Below, one piece after another: positions 1 to 5,759 of a stretch of 5,780 bases of DNA. Within the stretch, counting starts at the first letter, position 1, and the number at the start of each line of letters is the position of its first letter. The notes beneath the pieces were generated by a model, which was not told the DNA's origin, ran no database searches, and saw nothing but the letters and a program-made list of their open reading frames with translations. The position numbers were made by a program, and so were the translations under genes. The DNA lies in assembly GCA_018883305.1 (NCBI GenBank), contig VEQI01000229.1, positions 1 through 5,780 of the forward strand, written 5' to 3'. The stretch comes from Limnohabitans sp. GTDB lineage: Bacteria > Pseudomonadota > Gammaproteobacteria > Burkholderiales > Burkholderiaceae_C.

Positions 1-639
1 GGTGGAACAGTAGAGCGTGAGCTGACCGTCTTCACGCGGCACCGCGTAAGTGATCTGACCTTCCAGGTAAAACTGCTCTTGCTGACCGGTGCGAACCGTG
101 CCCTGGATTTTGTGCGCCGCGTTGGCGATGGCCGCAGCCGCATCACCCCGGGTGATGCCCTTGGGCGGCATGACAAAACTGCCCGCCTCCATCGCATCCT
201 CGATGGTGAGAATGGGTTTGAGTTCCTTGACTTGCACCTGGGCCTTTTGAGCGGCTTCCCGGGCGTAGAGCATTTCACGCGCCACCACCACAGCCACGGC
301 CTGGCCCAAAAACTCCACCTTGCCATCGGCCAGGAAAGGATCATCGTGGATGATGGGACCGCAGTTGTTTTCACCGGGGATGTCACGTGCCGTGAACACA
401 GCCACCACGCCGTGCTCCTTCATGATGGCAGCACGGTCGATGCCCTCGCCAATCAGCTCGCCATGCGCTACCGGTGACAACACCAGTGCCGCATACAAGG
501 TGCCAGCCAGTTCAGGAATGTCATCGGTGTAAGTGGCGCCACCAGTCACGTGCAAATGTGCAGATTCATGCACCACCTCGGTGCCTTGCTGGACATGGGA
601 CGCGGGCAATAGATTTTTTAGATTCACGGGAGCGTTCAT
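1..639 (-). CDS. xdhB: Xanthine dehydrogenase molybdopterin-binding subunit, N-terminal part (cut by the left edge)
   Basis: This is the large subunit of bacterial xanthine dehydrogenase, which carries the molybdenum cofactor and oxidises hypoxanthine to xanthine and xanthine to urate in the cytoplasm. Only the first 213 residues are in the window, out of roughly 770-800 usual for the family, and the frame is open to the edge. Visible are the family's N-terminal VTGGATYTDDIP (31-42), GQAVAVVVA (112-120) and the active-site stretch GQQEQFYLEGQ (185-195). By alignment from memory, Q187 corresponds to the conserved molybdenum-site glutamine (Gln767 of the bovine enzyme). The family more often reads GGQEHFYLE here, so the residues flanking this glutamine differ slightly. 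The catalytic glutamate and arginine lie beyond the edge. There is no signal peptide. The ATG at 639 is preceded by GGAG six bases upstream and lies 11 bp after the xdhA stop, so the two are surely co-transcribed. An xdhC maturation gene would be expected further left. Confidence 0.95.
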   Translation of the reverse strand, partial: MNAPVNLKNLLPASHVQQGTEVVHESAHLHVTGGATYTDDIPELAGTLYAALVLSPVAHGELIGEGIDRAAIMKEHGVVAVFTARDIPGENNCGPIIHDDPFLADGKVEFLGQAVAVVVAREMLYAREAAQKAQVQVKELKPILTIEDAMEAGSFVMPPKGITRGDAAAAIANAAHKIQGTVRTGQQEQFYLEGQITYAVPREDGQLTLYCST

Positions 640-645
640 GTGGGT

Positions 646-649
646 CTCC
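646..649 (-). promoter_or_regulatory. Ribosome binding site of xdhB
   Basis: GGAG on the minus strand lies six bases before the xdhB ATG (637-639), inside the 11-bp gap after the xdhA stop codon. It fixes the xdhB start. Confidence 0.75.
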
Positions 650-650
650 G

Positions 651-2108
651 TTACTGTTCAATGAACTCAAGCACCAGGTTGCGGGCCACCAGCGAGCGGT
701 AGGCCCAGGTGGCACGCAAGCCGTCACGCGCAGTGAAGCTGGCGGCGATGGCGGCGTCCAGCTCAGCGGCCTTCACATCGGCCGGCGACTTGCCTTCCAG
801 CACGGCTTCCAGCTTGGGGGCGCGGCATGGTGCCGGCGCCAGACCGTTGTAGGCCAGTTTCACGCTCGACAATTTGCCGCCTTGCAAGCGGTAGGTGATG
901 GCCGAGCACGTGGCTGAAATATCCTGTTCGAAACGCTTGCTGACCTTGTGGGCACGGAACACCTGCCCCACAGCGGGCTTGGGCAGCTCAATGGCCTCGA
1001 TGAATTCACCGGCTTGCAACTGGTTCTTTTTCTGACCTGTGTAGAACTGGTCCAGCGGCACGTTGCGCGTCTTGTCACCACGGCGCAGCACCAGTGTGGC
1101 CCCAAGTGCCATCAGGCAAGGCATGGAGTCGCCAATGGGCGAGCCATTGGCGATGTTGCCCGCCAGCGTGGCCGTGGAGCGAATGGGTGGCGAGCCAAAG
1201 CGACGCAGCACCTCGGCAAAATCCGGGTACACCGGCGCCACCAACGACAGCACGCGCTCCAGGGACACGGCCGCGCCAATGCGCCAGCCCTGGGGCGTCT
1301 CGTCAATGCGCTGCAGCTCTTGCACCAGCCCCAGGTAAACGATGTGTTCGGGTCGAGAGAACTGCTTGTTCACCTGCAAGCCAATCTCGGTGCTGCCCGC
1401 CAGCAAGGTGGCCTGCGGATAGGTTTGCAGGTAGTGGGCCACCTCGGCCAGCGTGGCGGGCGACACGAACTCATTGCCTTTGCGCGTGCGCACCACCGGT
1501 TGCACGATGATCTCGCCATCCAGACTCAACGTGGGTTGGGTGTCACGCTGGATTTCCTTGAGCAGCGGCACATCGGCGCTGTCATCGATCTTGAGTGGGG
1601 CACCAGGGCGGCAGGCCTGCTGGGTGGCGTCCACGATGGGCTTGTATCCGGTGCAACGACACAGGTTGCCGCTCAGGGCATCGTTGATGGTTTGTCGATC
1701 CGGCTGGGTGTTGCGTTGCACCAGGTGCACCAGGCTCATCACGATGCCAGGGGTGCAAAACCCGCATTGGGAGCCATGACAATCCACCATGGCTTGCTGA
1801 ACCGGGTGCAGGCTGCCGTCGGCGCGTTGAAGGCTCTCCACCGTCTTGACCGACTTGCCATCCAGCGTGGGCAGAAGCTGCAGGCAACTGTTGACGGCCA
1901 CATAGTCCACGCCCGTGCCAGCCGCATTGAGGGTCCCCACCATGACCACGCAGGCGCCGCAATCGCCTTCGGCGCAGCCTTCCTTGGTGCCGGTGCGGTG
2001 CAATTGTTCACGCAGATAGTCCAGCACCGTGGTGGTGCGCCGCTCACCGCGTGCCTCCACGATCTGGCCATCGAGCACGAAGCGAACAGTGTTGGTGACC
2101 TGGGTCAT
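651..2108 (-). CDS. xdhA: Xanthine dehydrogenase small subunit (2Fe-2S and FAD domains)
   Basis: This is the electron-transfer subunit of the XdhAB enzyme. It passes electrons from the molybdenum site in XdhB through two 2Fe-2S clusters to FAD and then to NAD+. The protein has 485 residues, normal for the family. Residues 1-80 are a plant-type ferredoxin domain with cluster ligands C45, C50, C53 and C75. Residues about 90-165 are the helical 2Fe-2S domain with CGFCTPG (115-121) and CRCTGY (150-155), giving C115, C118, C150 and C152. After a linker, the FAD domain starts near 210, with LLAGSTEIG (235-243) and RSTATLAGNIANGSP (310-324). The C-terminal third is the CO-dehydrogenase flavoprotein C-terminal type. 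All eight Fe-S cysteines are present, so the enzyme looks intact. The ATG at 2108 is the only convincing start and has no recognisable Shine-Dalgarno sequence before it, so the mRNA may be leaderless or weakly initiated. It is the first gene of the operon, diverging from the ABC importer. Confidence 0.97.
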   Translation of the reverse strand: MTQVTNTVRFVLDGQIVEARGERRTTTVLDYLREQLHRTGTKEGCAEGDCGACVVMVGTLNAAGTGVDYVAVNSCLQLLPTLDGKSVKTVESLQRADGSLHPVQQAMVDCHGSQCGFCTPGIVMSLVHLVQRNTQPDRQTINDALSGNLCRCTGYKPIVDATQQACRPGAPLKIDDSADVPLLKEIQRDTQPTLSLDGEIIVQPVVRTRKGNEFVSPATLAEVAHYLQTYPQATLLAGSTEIGLQVNKQFSRPEHIVYLGLVQELQRIDETPQGWRIGAAVSLERVLSLVAPVYPDFAEVLRRFGSPPIRSTATLAGNIANGSPIGDSMPCLMALGATLVLRRGDKTRNVPLDQFYTGQKKNQLQAGEFIEAIELPKPAVGQVFRAHKVSKRFEQDISATCSAITYRLQGGKLSSVKLAYNGLAPAPCRAPKLEAVLEGKSPADVKAAELDAAIAASFTARDGLRATWAYRSLVARNLVLEFIEQ

Positions 2109-2117
2109 GATGAATAC

Positions 2118-2146
2118 AGAATCTGAATTGAAATCGGGACTGCCAA
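2118..2146 (-). promoter_or_regulatory. Candidate xdhA promoter
   Basis: On the minus strand TTGGCA (2146-2141, five of six to the sigma70 -35 consensus) is followed after 17 bp by GATTCT (2123-2118, three of six to the -10). Transcription would begin near 2111, only about three bases before the xdhA ATG, which agrees with the missing ribosome binding site. An alternative -10, TACAAT (2153-2148, five of six), would give a leader of about 33 bases but has a poor -35. This is prediction from consensus only. Confidence 0.4.
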
Positions 2147-2157
2147 AATTGTATACA
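2128..2157 (+). promoter_or_regulatory. Candidate promoter of the ABC importer operon
   Basis: TTGAAA (2128-2133, five of six) and TATACA (2152-2157, four of six) are separated by 18 bp. Transcription would start near 2164, just upstream of the predicted riboswitch, so the whole aptamer would be in the transcript. The element interleaves with the candidate xdhA promoter: each -35 lies in the spacer of the other, so polymerase could probably occupy only one at a time. Confidence 0.45.
2150..2157. promoter_or_regulatory. TGTATACA palindrome, possible regulator site
   Basis: A perfect 8-bp palindrome coincides with the candidate -10 of the importer promoter and with the alternative -10 on the xdhA side. 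Palindromes of the TTGTATACAA kind are common operators of FadR-subfamily GntR regulators, and GntR genes often accompany purine catabolism genes. No regulator gene is in the window. Nearby, ATACAGA occurs twice (2114-2120 and 2153-2159), and GAATCTG (2119-2125) has its inverted copy CAGATTC (2156-2162), so there may be two half-sites 37-39 bp apart. The link to a regulator is inference. Confidence 0.35.
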
Positions 2158-2171
2158 GATTCACCCCTGGA

Positions 2172-2232
2172 TGACGGACCATAATACCGGCTGTTCTCAC
2201 CTATCCGGGTTCTTGCCGGCGCGGGTCCGACA
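2172..2232 (+). promoter_or_regulatory. Predicted xanthine/urate riboswitch aptamer (NMT1-motif RNA)
   Basis: The leader of the importer operon can fold as one rod. P1 is CGGACC (2175-2180) with GGTCCG (2224-2229), extended by T2172-A2232 and G2173-C2231 across an A-A mismatch. J1 is ATAATA (2181-2186) opposite CGCG (2220-2223). P2a is CCGGC (2187-2191) with GCCGG (2215-2219). J2 is T2192-C2198 opposite T2211-T2214. A short P2b is ACC (2199-2201) with GGT (2208-2210). These pairings are seen directly. The published NMT1-motif RNA, which binds xanthine and uric acid, is a rod of three stems and two internal junctions, with conserved J1 residues forming the pocket. It takes its name from NMT1-domain transporter genes such as the one directly downstream here, and xdhA is the other neighbour. 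I could not check the residue-by-residue consensus from memory, and P2b is weak, so class assignment rests on architecture and context. Confidence 0.7.
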
Positions 2233-2250
2233 CCTCATTCGCCCCAAAAG

Positions 2251-2289
2251 GGTGCATGAGTGGTGGCATTGAACTTGCACTGATTTTTT
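2251..2289 (+). terminator. Terminator-like hairpin in the importer leader (possible riboswitch expression platform)
   Basis: GTGCA (2252-2256) pairs with TGCAC (2276-2280). After a 2-base bulge AGT (2259-2261) pairs with ACT (2273-2275), and G2251-T2281 can add a wobble pair. Six T residues follow at 2284-2289. The 5' strand can pair instead with the sequence just after the aptamer: CACC (2231-2234) with GGTG (2251-2254). C2231 and A2232 also belong to the extended P1, so aptamer and antiterminator would compete. The stem is modest in strength. Confidence 0.4.
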
Positions 2290-2310
2290 AATTCATTCCC
2301 CTGCCTCTTC

Positions 2311-2315
2311 AGGAG
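2311..2315 (+). promoter_or_regulatory. Ribosome binding site of the substrate-binding protein gene
   Basis: AGGAG ends nine bases before the ATG at 2325. It decides the start, because the in-frame TTG at 2316 directly abuts this motif and could not use it. Confidence 0.8.
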
Positions 2316-2324
2316 TTGCTTTTC

Positions 2325-3353
2325 ATGACCAAGCGTTTCTTTTTGCAAGCCAGTGCCGCCACTGCGCTGACACTGGCCTGCAGCCTGGCTTCGGCCCAGA
2401 ACACCCCCATCAAGTTTCAACTCGACTGGCGTTTCGAGGGCCCTGCGGCCCTGTTCCTGGTGCCAGCTGCCAAAGGCTACTTCAAGGACGCCAAGCTGGA
2501 TGTGACGGTGGACGCAGGCAACGGCTCCGGCGGTGCGGTCACACGCGTGGCCTCGGGCACGTATGACATGGGCTTTGCCGACTTGGCTGCGTTGATGGAA
2601 TTCCATGCCAACAACCCGGATGCGCCCAACAAGCCGGTGGCCGTGATGATGGTCTACAACAACACGCCGGCCTCGGTGATGGCGCTTAAAAAATCAGGCA
2701 TCAAGACCCCGGCTGACCTCTCGGGCAAGAAGCTGGGTGCCCCGGTGTTTGACGCCGGTCGCCGCGCCTTTCCCATCTTTGCCAAGGCCAATGGCGTGAG
2801 CAACGTGGCCTGGACCGCCATGGACCCGCCGCTGCGCGAAACCATGCTGGTGCGTGGCGACGTCGATGCCATCACCGGCTTCACCTTCACCTCGCTGCTC
2901 AACATCGAGGCACGTGGCGTCAAGGCTGAAGACGTGGTGGTGCTGCCCTACCCTGACTTTGGCGTGAAGCTGTATGGCAACGTCATCATCGCCACCCCCA
3001 AGATCCTGAAGGAAAACCCGGCCGCCGTGAAAGCCTTCCTCAGCGCCTTCACCAAAGGCGTGAAGGACGTCATCGCCCAACCGGCGGCGGCCATCGAGTC
3101 GGTCAAGGCGCGTGATGGCATCATCAACGCCGAACTGGAAACCCGCCGCCTGAAGCTGGCGATCGACACCGTGATCAACAGTGCCGATGCGCGCGCCGAA
3201 GGCTTCGGCCAGGTCAAGGGACCCCGACTGTCCTTGATGGCCAGCCAGGTGTCCGACGCCTTCAACACCAAGACACGCATCAACCCGGATGCGGTCTGGA
3301 ACGGCTCGTTTCTGCCCAGCGCCAAAGAGCTCGACATCCTGCCCAAGAAATAA
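2325..3353 (+). CDS. ABC transporter periplasmic substrate-binding protein, NMT1/THI5-like (predicted purine importer)
   Basis: This is the periplasmic binding component of an importer of the nitrate/sulfonate/taurine/hydroxymethylpyrimidine type, 342 residues long and normal for the family. Residues 1-24 are a Sec signal peptide: basic MTKR, a hydrophobic stretch, then a likely cleavage after ASA at 22-24. C19 sits in a poor lipobox (TLAC), so a soluble protein is more likely than a lipoprotein. The mature protein begins with the family pattern FQLDW (31-35), then PAAKGYFKDAKLDV (47-60), a GNGSGG loop (65-70) and the domain-hinge region TPADLSGKKLGAP (128-140). The predicted riboswitch upstream and the divergent xdhAB make xanthine, urate or a related purine the leading substrate candidate. 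The fold alone does not show this, since relatives bind pyrimidines, sulfonates and riboflavin precursors. The stop TAA shares its last base with the ATPase start, indicating translational coupling. Expression is probably controlled through the structured leader. Confidence 0.93.
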   Translation: MTKRFFLQASAATALTLACSLASAQNTPIKFQLDWRFEGPAALFLVPAAKGYFKDAKLDVTVDAGNGSGGAVTRVASGTYDMGFADLAALMEFHANNPDAPNKPVAVMMVYNNTPASVMALKKSGIKTPADLSGKKLGAPVFDAGRRAFPIFAKANGVSNVAWTAMDPPLRETMLVRGDVDAITGFTFTSLLNIEARGVKAEDVVVLPYPDFGVKLYGNVIIATPKILKENPAAVKAFLSAFTKGVKDVIAQPAAAIESVKARDGIINAELETRRLKLAIDTVINSADARAEGFGQVKGPRLSLMASQVSDAFNTKTRINPDAVWNGSFLPSAKELDILPKK

Positions 3354-4168
3354 TGTCTGACGCCTTCGTCGATTTCCAAAACGTCTGGCTGGCCTACAAC
3401 GACGAACTGCTCGCCCAAGGGCAGTTCGCGGTGGAGGACATTTCACTGCAAGTGCGCCAGGGCGAGTTCATCGCCATCGTGGGACCTTCGGGTTGTGGCA
3501 AGTCCACTTTCATGAAGCTCACCACCGGACTGAAGCGGCCCAGCCGGGGCACCATTCACGTGGATGGTCAGCCGGTCAATGGGCCTTTGAAAATCAGCGG
3601 CATGGCGTTCCAGGCACCATCATTGCTGCCGTGGCGCACCACGCTGGACAACGTGCTGCTGCCGCTGGAAATCGTCGAACCCTATCGCTCGCAGTTCAAA
3701 GCGCGCAAGGCCGAGTTCGAGGCCCGTGCCATCGACCTGCTGCAAAGCGTGGGCCTGCATGGCTATGAGCGCAAGTTCCCCTGGCAACTCTCTGGGGGCA
3801 TGCAGCAACGCGCCAGCATTTGCCGCGCCCTCATCCACGAGCCCAAGATGTTGCTGCTCGATGAGCCCTTCGGCGCCCTGGATGCGTTCACCCGCGAGGA
3901 GCTGTGGTGCACCTTGCGTGACCTGTGGACCGAGAAACGGTTCAATGTCATTTTGGTCACGCATGATCTGCGCGAATCCGTGTTCCTGGCGGACACGGTC
4001 TACGTGATGAGCAAGAGCCCGGGCCGTTTCGTGGTGCGTCGCGAGATCGATCTGCCGCGCCCGCGCGACCTGGAAATCACCTACACCCCCGAATTCACCG
4101 ATATCGTGCATGAATTGCGCGGTCACATCGGTGCGATGCGCCGCGCGGGCGCCCCGTTGCAACAATGA
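3353..4168 (+). CDS. ABC transporter ATP-binding protein, SsuB/TauB/NrtD type
   Basis: This is the cytoplasmic ATPase that drives the importer, 271 residues. All nucleotide-binding motifs are intact: Walker A GPSGCGKST (44-52), Q-loop Q87 in MAFQAPSLLPWRT, signature LSGGMQQR (146-153), Walker B MLLLDEP (166-172), D-loop GALD (174-177) and switch histidine H204 in VTHDL. The Q-loop context (LLPWRT) and the phrase LLLDEPFGALDAFTRE are typical of the nitrate/sulfonate/taurine branch. The helical region around 108-125 (EPYRSQFKARKAEFEAR) is a little longer and more charged than in SsuB, as far as I can judge. The ATG overlaps the preceding stop by one base (TAATG) with no strong Shine-Dalgarno of its own, so translation probably depends on coupling. 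The 3' end overlaps the permease by four bases. The substrate follows that of the binding protein. Confidence 0.96.
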   Translation: MSDAFVDFQNVWLAYNDELLAQGQFAVEDISLQVRQGEFIAIVGPSGCGKSTFMKLTTGLKRPSRGTIHVDGQPVNGPLKISGMAFQAPSLLPWRTTLDNVLLPLEIVEPYRSQFKARKAEFEARAIDLLQSVGLHGYERKFPWQLSGGMQQRASICRALIHEPKMLLLDEPFGALDAFTREELWCTLRDLWTEKRFNVILVTHDLRESVFLADTVYVMSKSPGRFVVRREIDLPRPRDLEITYTPEFTDIVHELRGHIGAMRRAGAPLQQ

Positions 4169-4941
4169 GCGCCATGAATGCCAAACTGATAGAACGCTGG
4201 TCCCCCTGGCTGCTCATGCTCGCCACCGTGCTGATGTGGCAACTGCTGTGCAAGGTATTCCAGGTGTCCGAATTTGTATTCCCCAGCCCGTGGCGCATCG
4301 CGGAGCAACTGGTGGAATTTCGCGGCGTCATTGCCGGGCATGCATGGCGTACCTTCTGGGTCACCATGGCGGGCTTTGGGCTGGCCATCGTGGTGGGTGT
4401 GCTGCTGGGCTTTGTGATTGGCAGTTCGCGCCTGGCCTACGCCGCCGTGTATCCGCTGATGACGGCGTTCAACGCCTTGCCCAAAGCGGCTTTCGTGCCC
4501 ATCCTGGTGGTGTGGTTTGGCATTGGCATCGGGCCGGCCATCCTCACGGCCTTCCTGATCAGCTTCTTTCCCATCATGGTCAACATTGCCACCGGGCTGG
4601 CCACGCTGGAGCCCGAGCTGGAGGATGTGTTGCGGGTGCTGGGCGCCAAGCGCTGGGACGTGCTGATCAAGGTCGGGCTGCCGCGCTCCATGCCCTACTT
4701 TTATGGTTCCCTGAAAGTGGCCATTACCCTGGCGTTTGTGGGTACCACGGTGTCCGAGATGACCGCCGCCAACGAGGGCATTGGCTACCTGCTGATTTCC
4801 GCCGGCTCGGCCATGCAGATGGGGCTGGCCTTTGGCGGACTGGTGGTGGTGGGTGCCATGGCCATGGTGATGTATGAACTTTTCAGCTACATCGAAAAGC
4901 ACACCACGGCTTGGGCGCATCGCGGCAGTCACAACGGCTGA
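4165..4941 (+). CDS. ABC transporter inner-membrane permease, SsuC/TauC type
   Basis: This is the membrane channel of the importer, 258 residues and normal for the family, and presumably works as a homodimer. About six hydrophobic segments are visible, at roughly 14-32, 66-87, 95-117, 119-142, 182-198 and 205-240 (the last long enough to hold more than one helix). The region PKAAFVPILVVWFGIG (106-121) is a hallmark of SsuC/TauC permeases. The EAA loop that docks on the ATPase is at about 150-173 (EPELEDVLRVLGAKRW, then IKVGLP). The first ATG overlaps the ATPase stop as ATGA, a standard coupled arrangement. A second in-frame ATG at 4174 would give a protein three residues shorter and cannot be excluded, since neither has a clear ribosome binding site. 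It is the last gene of the three-gene operon: the spacer after it contains a possible terminator, and the next gene looks unrelated. Confidence 0.95.
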   Translation: MSAMNAKLIERWSPWLLMLATVLMWQLLCKVFQVSEFVFPSPWRIAEQLVEFRGVIAGHAWRTFWVTMAGFGLAIVVGVLLGFVIGSSRLAYAAVYPLMTAFNALPKAAFVPILVVWFGIGIGPAILTAFLISFFPIMVNIATGLATLEPELEDVLRVLGAKRWDVLIKVGLPRSMPYFYGSLKVAITLAFVGTTVSEMTAANEGIGYLLISAGSAMQMGLAFGGLVVVGAMAMVMYELFSYIEKHTTAWAHRGSHNG

Positions 4942-4972
4942 TCGACGCAGACACTTATCTTTACATAGAAAC

Positions 4973-5006
4973 AAGCGTTCAAACTGAATGCTTTCAGACT
5001 CTTTTT
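4973..5006 (+). terminator. Possible terminator of the importer operon
   Basis: AAGCGTTC (4973-4980) pairs with GAATGCTT (4986-4993) as an 8-bp stem with one G-U pair and a 5-base loop, 31 bases after the permease stop. The T run (TTTTT, 5002-5006) starts eight bases after the stem rather than directly, and the stem is AT-rich, so it is a suboptimal intrinsic terminator. A shorter overlapping hairpin, CTGAA (4984-4988) with TTCAG (4993-4997), competes with it and sits closer to the T run. Confidence 0.4.
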
Positions 5007-5041
5007 CAGCGCCCTGATGGCTCGCCTGGGGCGAAGATGAA

Positions 5042-5070
5042 TTGACAGGGCTTGAGTCATCGCCGATGGT
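5042..5070 (+). promoter_or_regulatory. Candidate promoter of the 5110 gene
   Basis: A perfect -35 TTGACA (5042-5047) is followed after 17 bp by GATGGT (5065-5070, three of six to the -10 consensus). Start of transcription would be near 5077, about 33 bases before the ATG at 5110. The weak -10 keeps confidence low. Confidence 0.35.
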
Positions 5071-5109
5071 GTCGATGGTTCCTGCCACAGGTCTTTTCAC
5101 CCCATCCCC

Positions 5110-5748
5110 ATGCAAGACACCCCCACCGCTGCGCCACCCGACCCCGACTCGCTGGGACGCCCCACCCTCACGGATTGGACCTTTCTGGCGTCCATGGTGG
5201 TGATGATCGCCCTGGTGGCCTGGGTGGGTGAGCTGTCTTACCAGGAGGGTATGAAAACCGAGGTCACCAAGCGCAACGGTGAAGCCTGGGCGCAATGGTT
5301 CGGTGAAACCGGCGCTGAGCGTTTCAAGGAAGATTTCGGCATGCTGGCCTGCGCGGGAGGTCCCCCACGCGCACCGACAGAGCAGACCGAGGCCGATCCG
5401 TCTGTGCCCAACACGCCCCCCGCACCTCCCCTGGCCTCGGCGCCGGCCTCACGCGTGTGGGGTGACTGCTTGAAAGCCTTGACCACGCCCCCGGGCGCCC
5501 TGGCCGGCTTACGCAATCCGTTTCATCGGGCTGCGATCGAGATCGCTGCCAAATGTGAACCGAGCGACCGCAACCTCACTGGCGCACTGGTGCTGGAAAA
5601 GCTGGTGCCCACGCCACCGGGCTCGCCCATTCCTTTTGTTGCATCGCCCCTGGTGGAAACCGATGTCATCGACAACAAATTGCAAATCCGCGTCACGGTA
5701 TGTGACAAAGGCGCCTATCCGATCCGGATCGGCGAAGTCGAGTTTTAA
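5110..5748 (+). CDS. Hypothetical single-pass membrane protein with proline-rich linker
   Basis: I do not recognise this 212-residue protein. It starts with a polar, proline-rich stretch (1-22) and then one hydrophobic segment (about 23-41) without a cleavage motif, so it is probably a signal anchor with the C-terminal bulk in the periplasm. A charged amphipathic region follows (45-76, with MKTEVTKRNGEAWAQWFGE). A Pro/Ala-rich low-complexity linker comes next (84-114). The last part is a compact globular domain (about 117-212) ending in TVCDKGAYPIRIGEVEF. Cysteines lie at 81, 120, 149 and 198, all on the presumed periplasmic side, so disulfides are possible. No enzyme motif is seen. The ATG at 5110 has no clear Shine-Dalgarno. 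A later Met (48) follows AGGAGG but too closely, and starting there would remove the membrane segment. The next gene begins 11 bases after the stop with a good ribosome binding site, so the two form an operon and probably act together. Nothing links it to purine metabolism. Confidence 0.8.
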   Translation: MQDTPTAAPPDPDSLGRPTLTDWTFLASMVVMIALVAWVGELSYQEGMKTEVTKRNGEAWAQWFGETGAERFKEDFGMLACAGGPPRAPTEQTEADPSVPNTPPAPPLASAPASRVWGDCLKALTTPPGALAGLRNPFHRAAIEIAAKCEPSDRNLTGALVLEKLVPTPPGSPIPFVASPLVETDVIDNKLQIRVTVCDKGAYPIRIGEVEF

Positions 5749-5759
5749 AGGGGCGCGGC

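Noticed and set aside
948..2126. Long plus-strand open frame (392 codons) opposite xdhA
   Set aside because: It lies entirely antisense to a well-conserved xdhA, has low-complexity His/Gln/Arg/Gly-rich content with no family motif, and is the kind of mirror frame expected in high-GC coding DNA.
2180..2185. CATAAT as a plus-strand -10 element
   Set aside because: There is no acceptable -35 at 16-18 bp, and the sequence is explained as the J1 strand of the predicted aptamer.
2263..2292. GTGGCA-N18-TTTAAT as an importer promoter
   Set aside because: It overlaps the terminator-like hairpin and would bypass the structured leader. The TTGAAA-N18-TATACA pair upstream of the aptamer fits the context better, though an internal start cannot be excluded.
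2316..2324. Upstream TTG start giving three more residues to the binding protein
   Set aside because: It directly follows the AGGAG motif with no spacing. The ATG at 2325 has a correct spacing and gives a normal signal peptide.
2370..2384. Lipoprotein signal at C19 of the binding protein
   Set aside because: The residues before the cysteine (TLA) do not match the usual lipobox, while an ASA cleavage site follows five residues later.
5021..5035. Small hairpin TCGCC/GGCGA (5022-5026 with 5030-5034) in the spacer before 5110
   Set aside because: It has no following T run and only a 5-bp stem with a 3-base loop. Such pairings are common by chance in GC-rich DNA.
4123..5295. Long minus-strand open frame (390 codons) across the permease, spacer and hypothetical gene
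   Set aside because: Its translation is His/Gly/Gln-rich without recognisable motifs, and it is antisense to a clear permease. It is a mirror frame.
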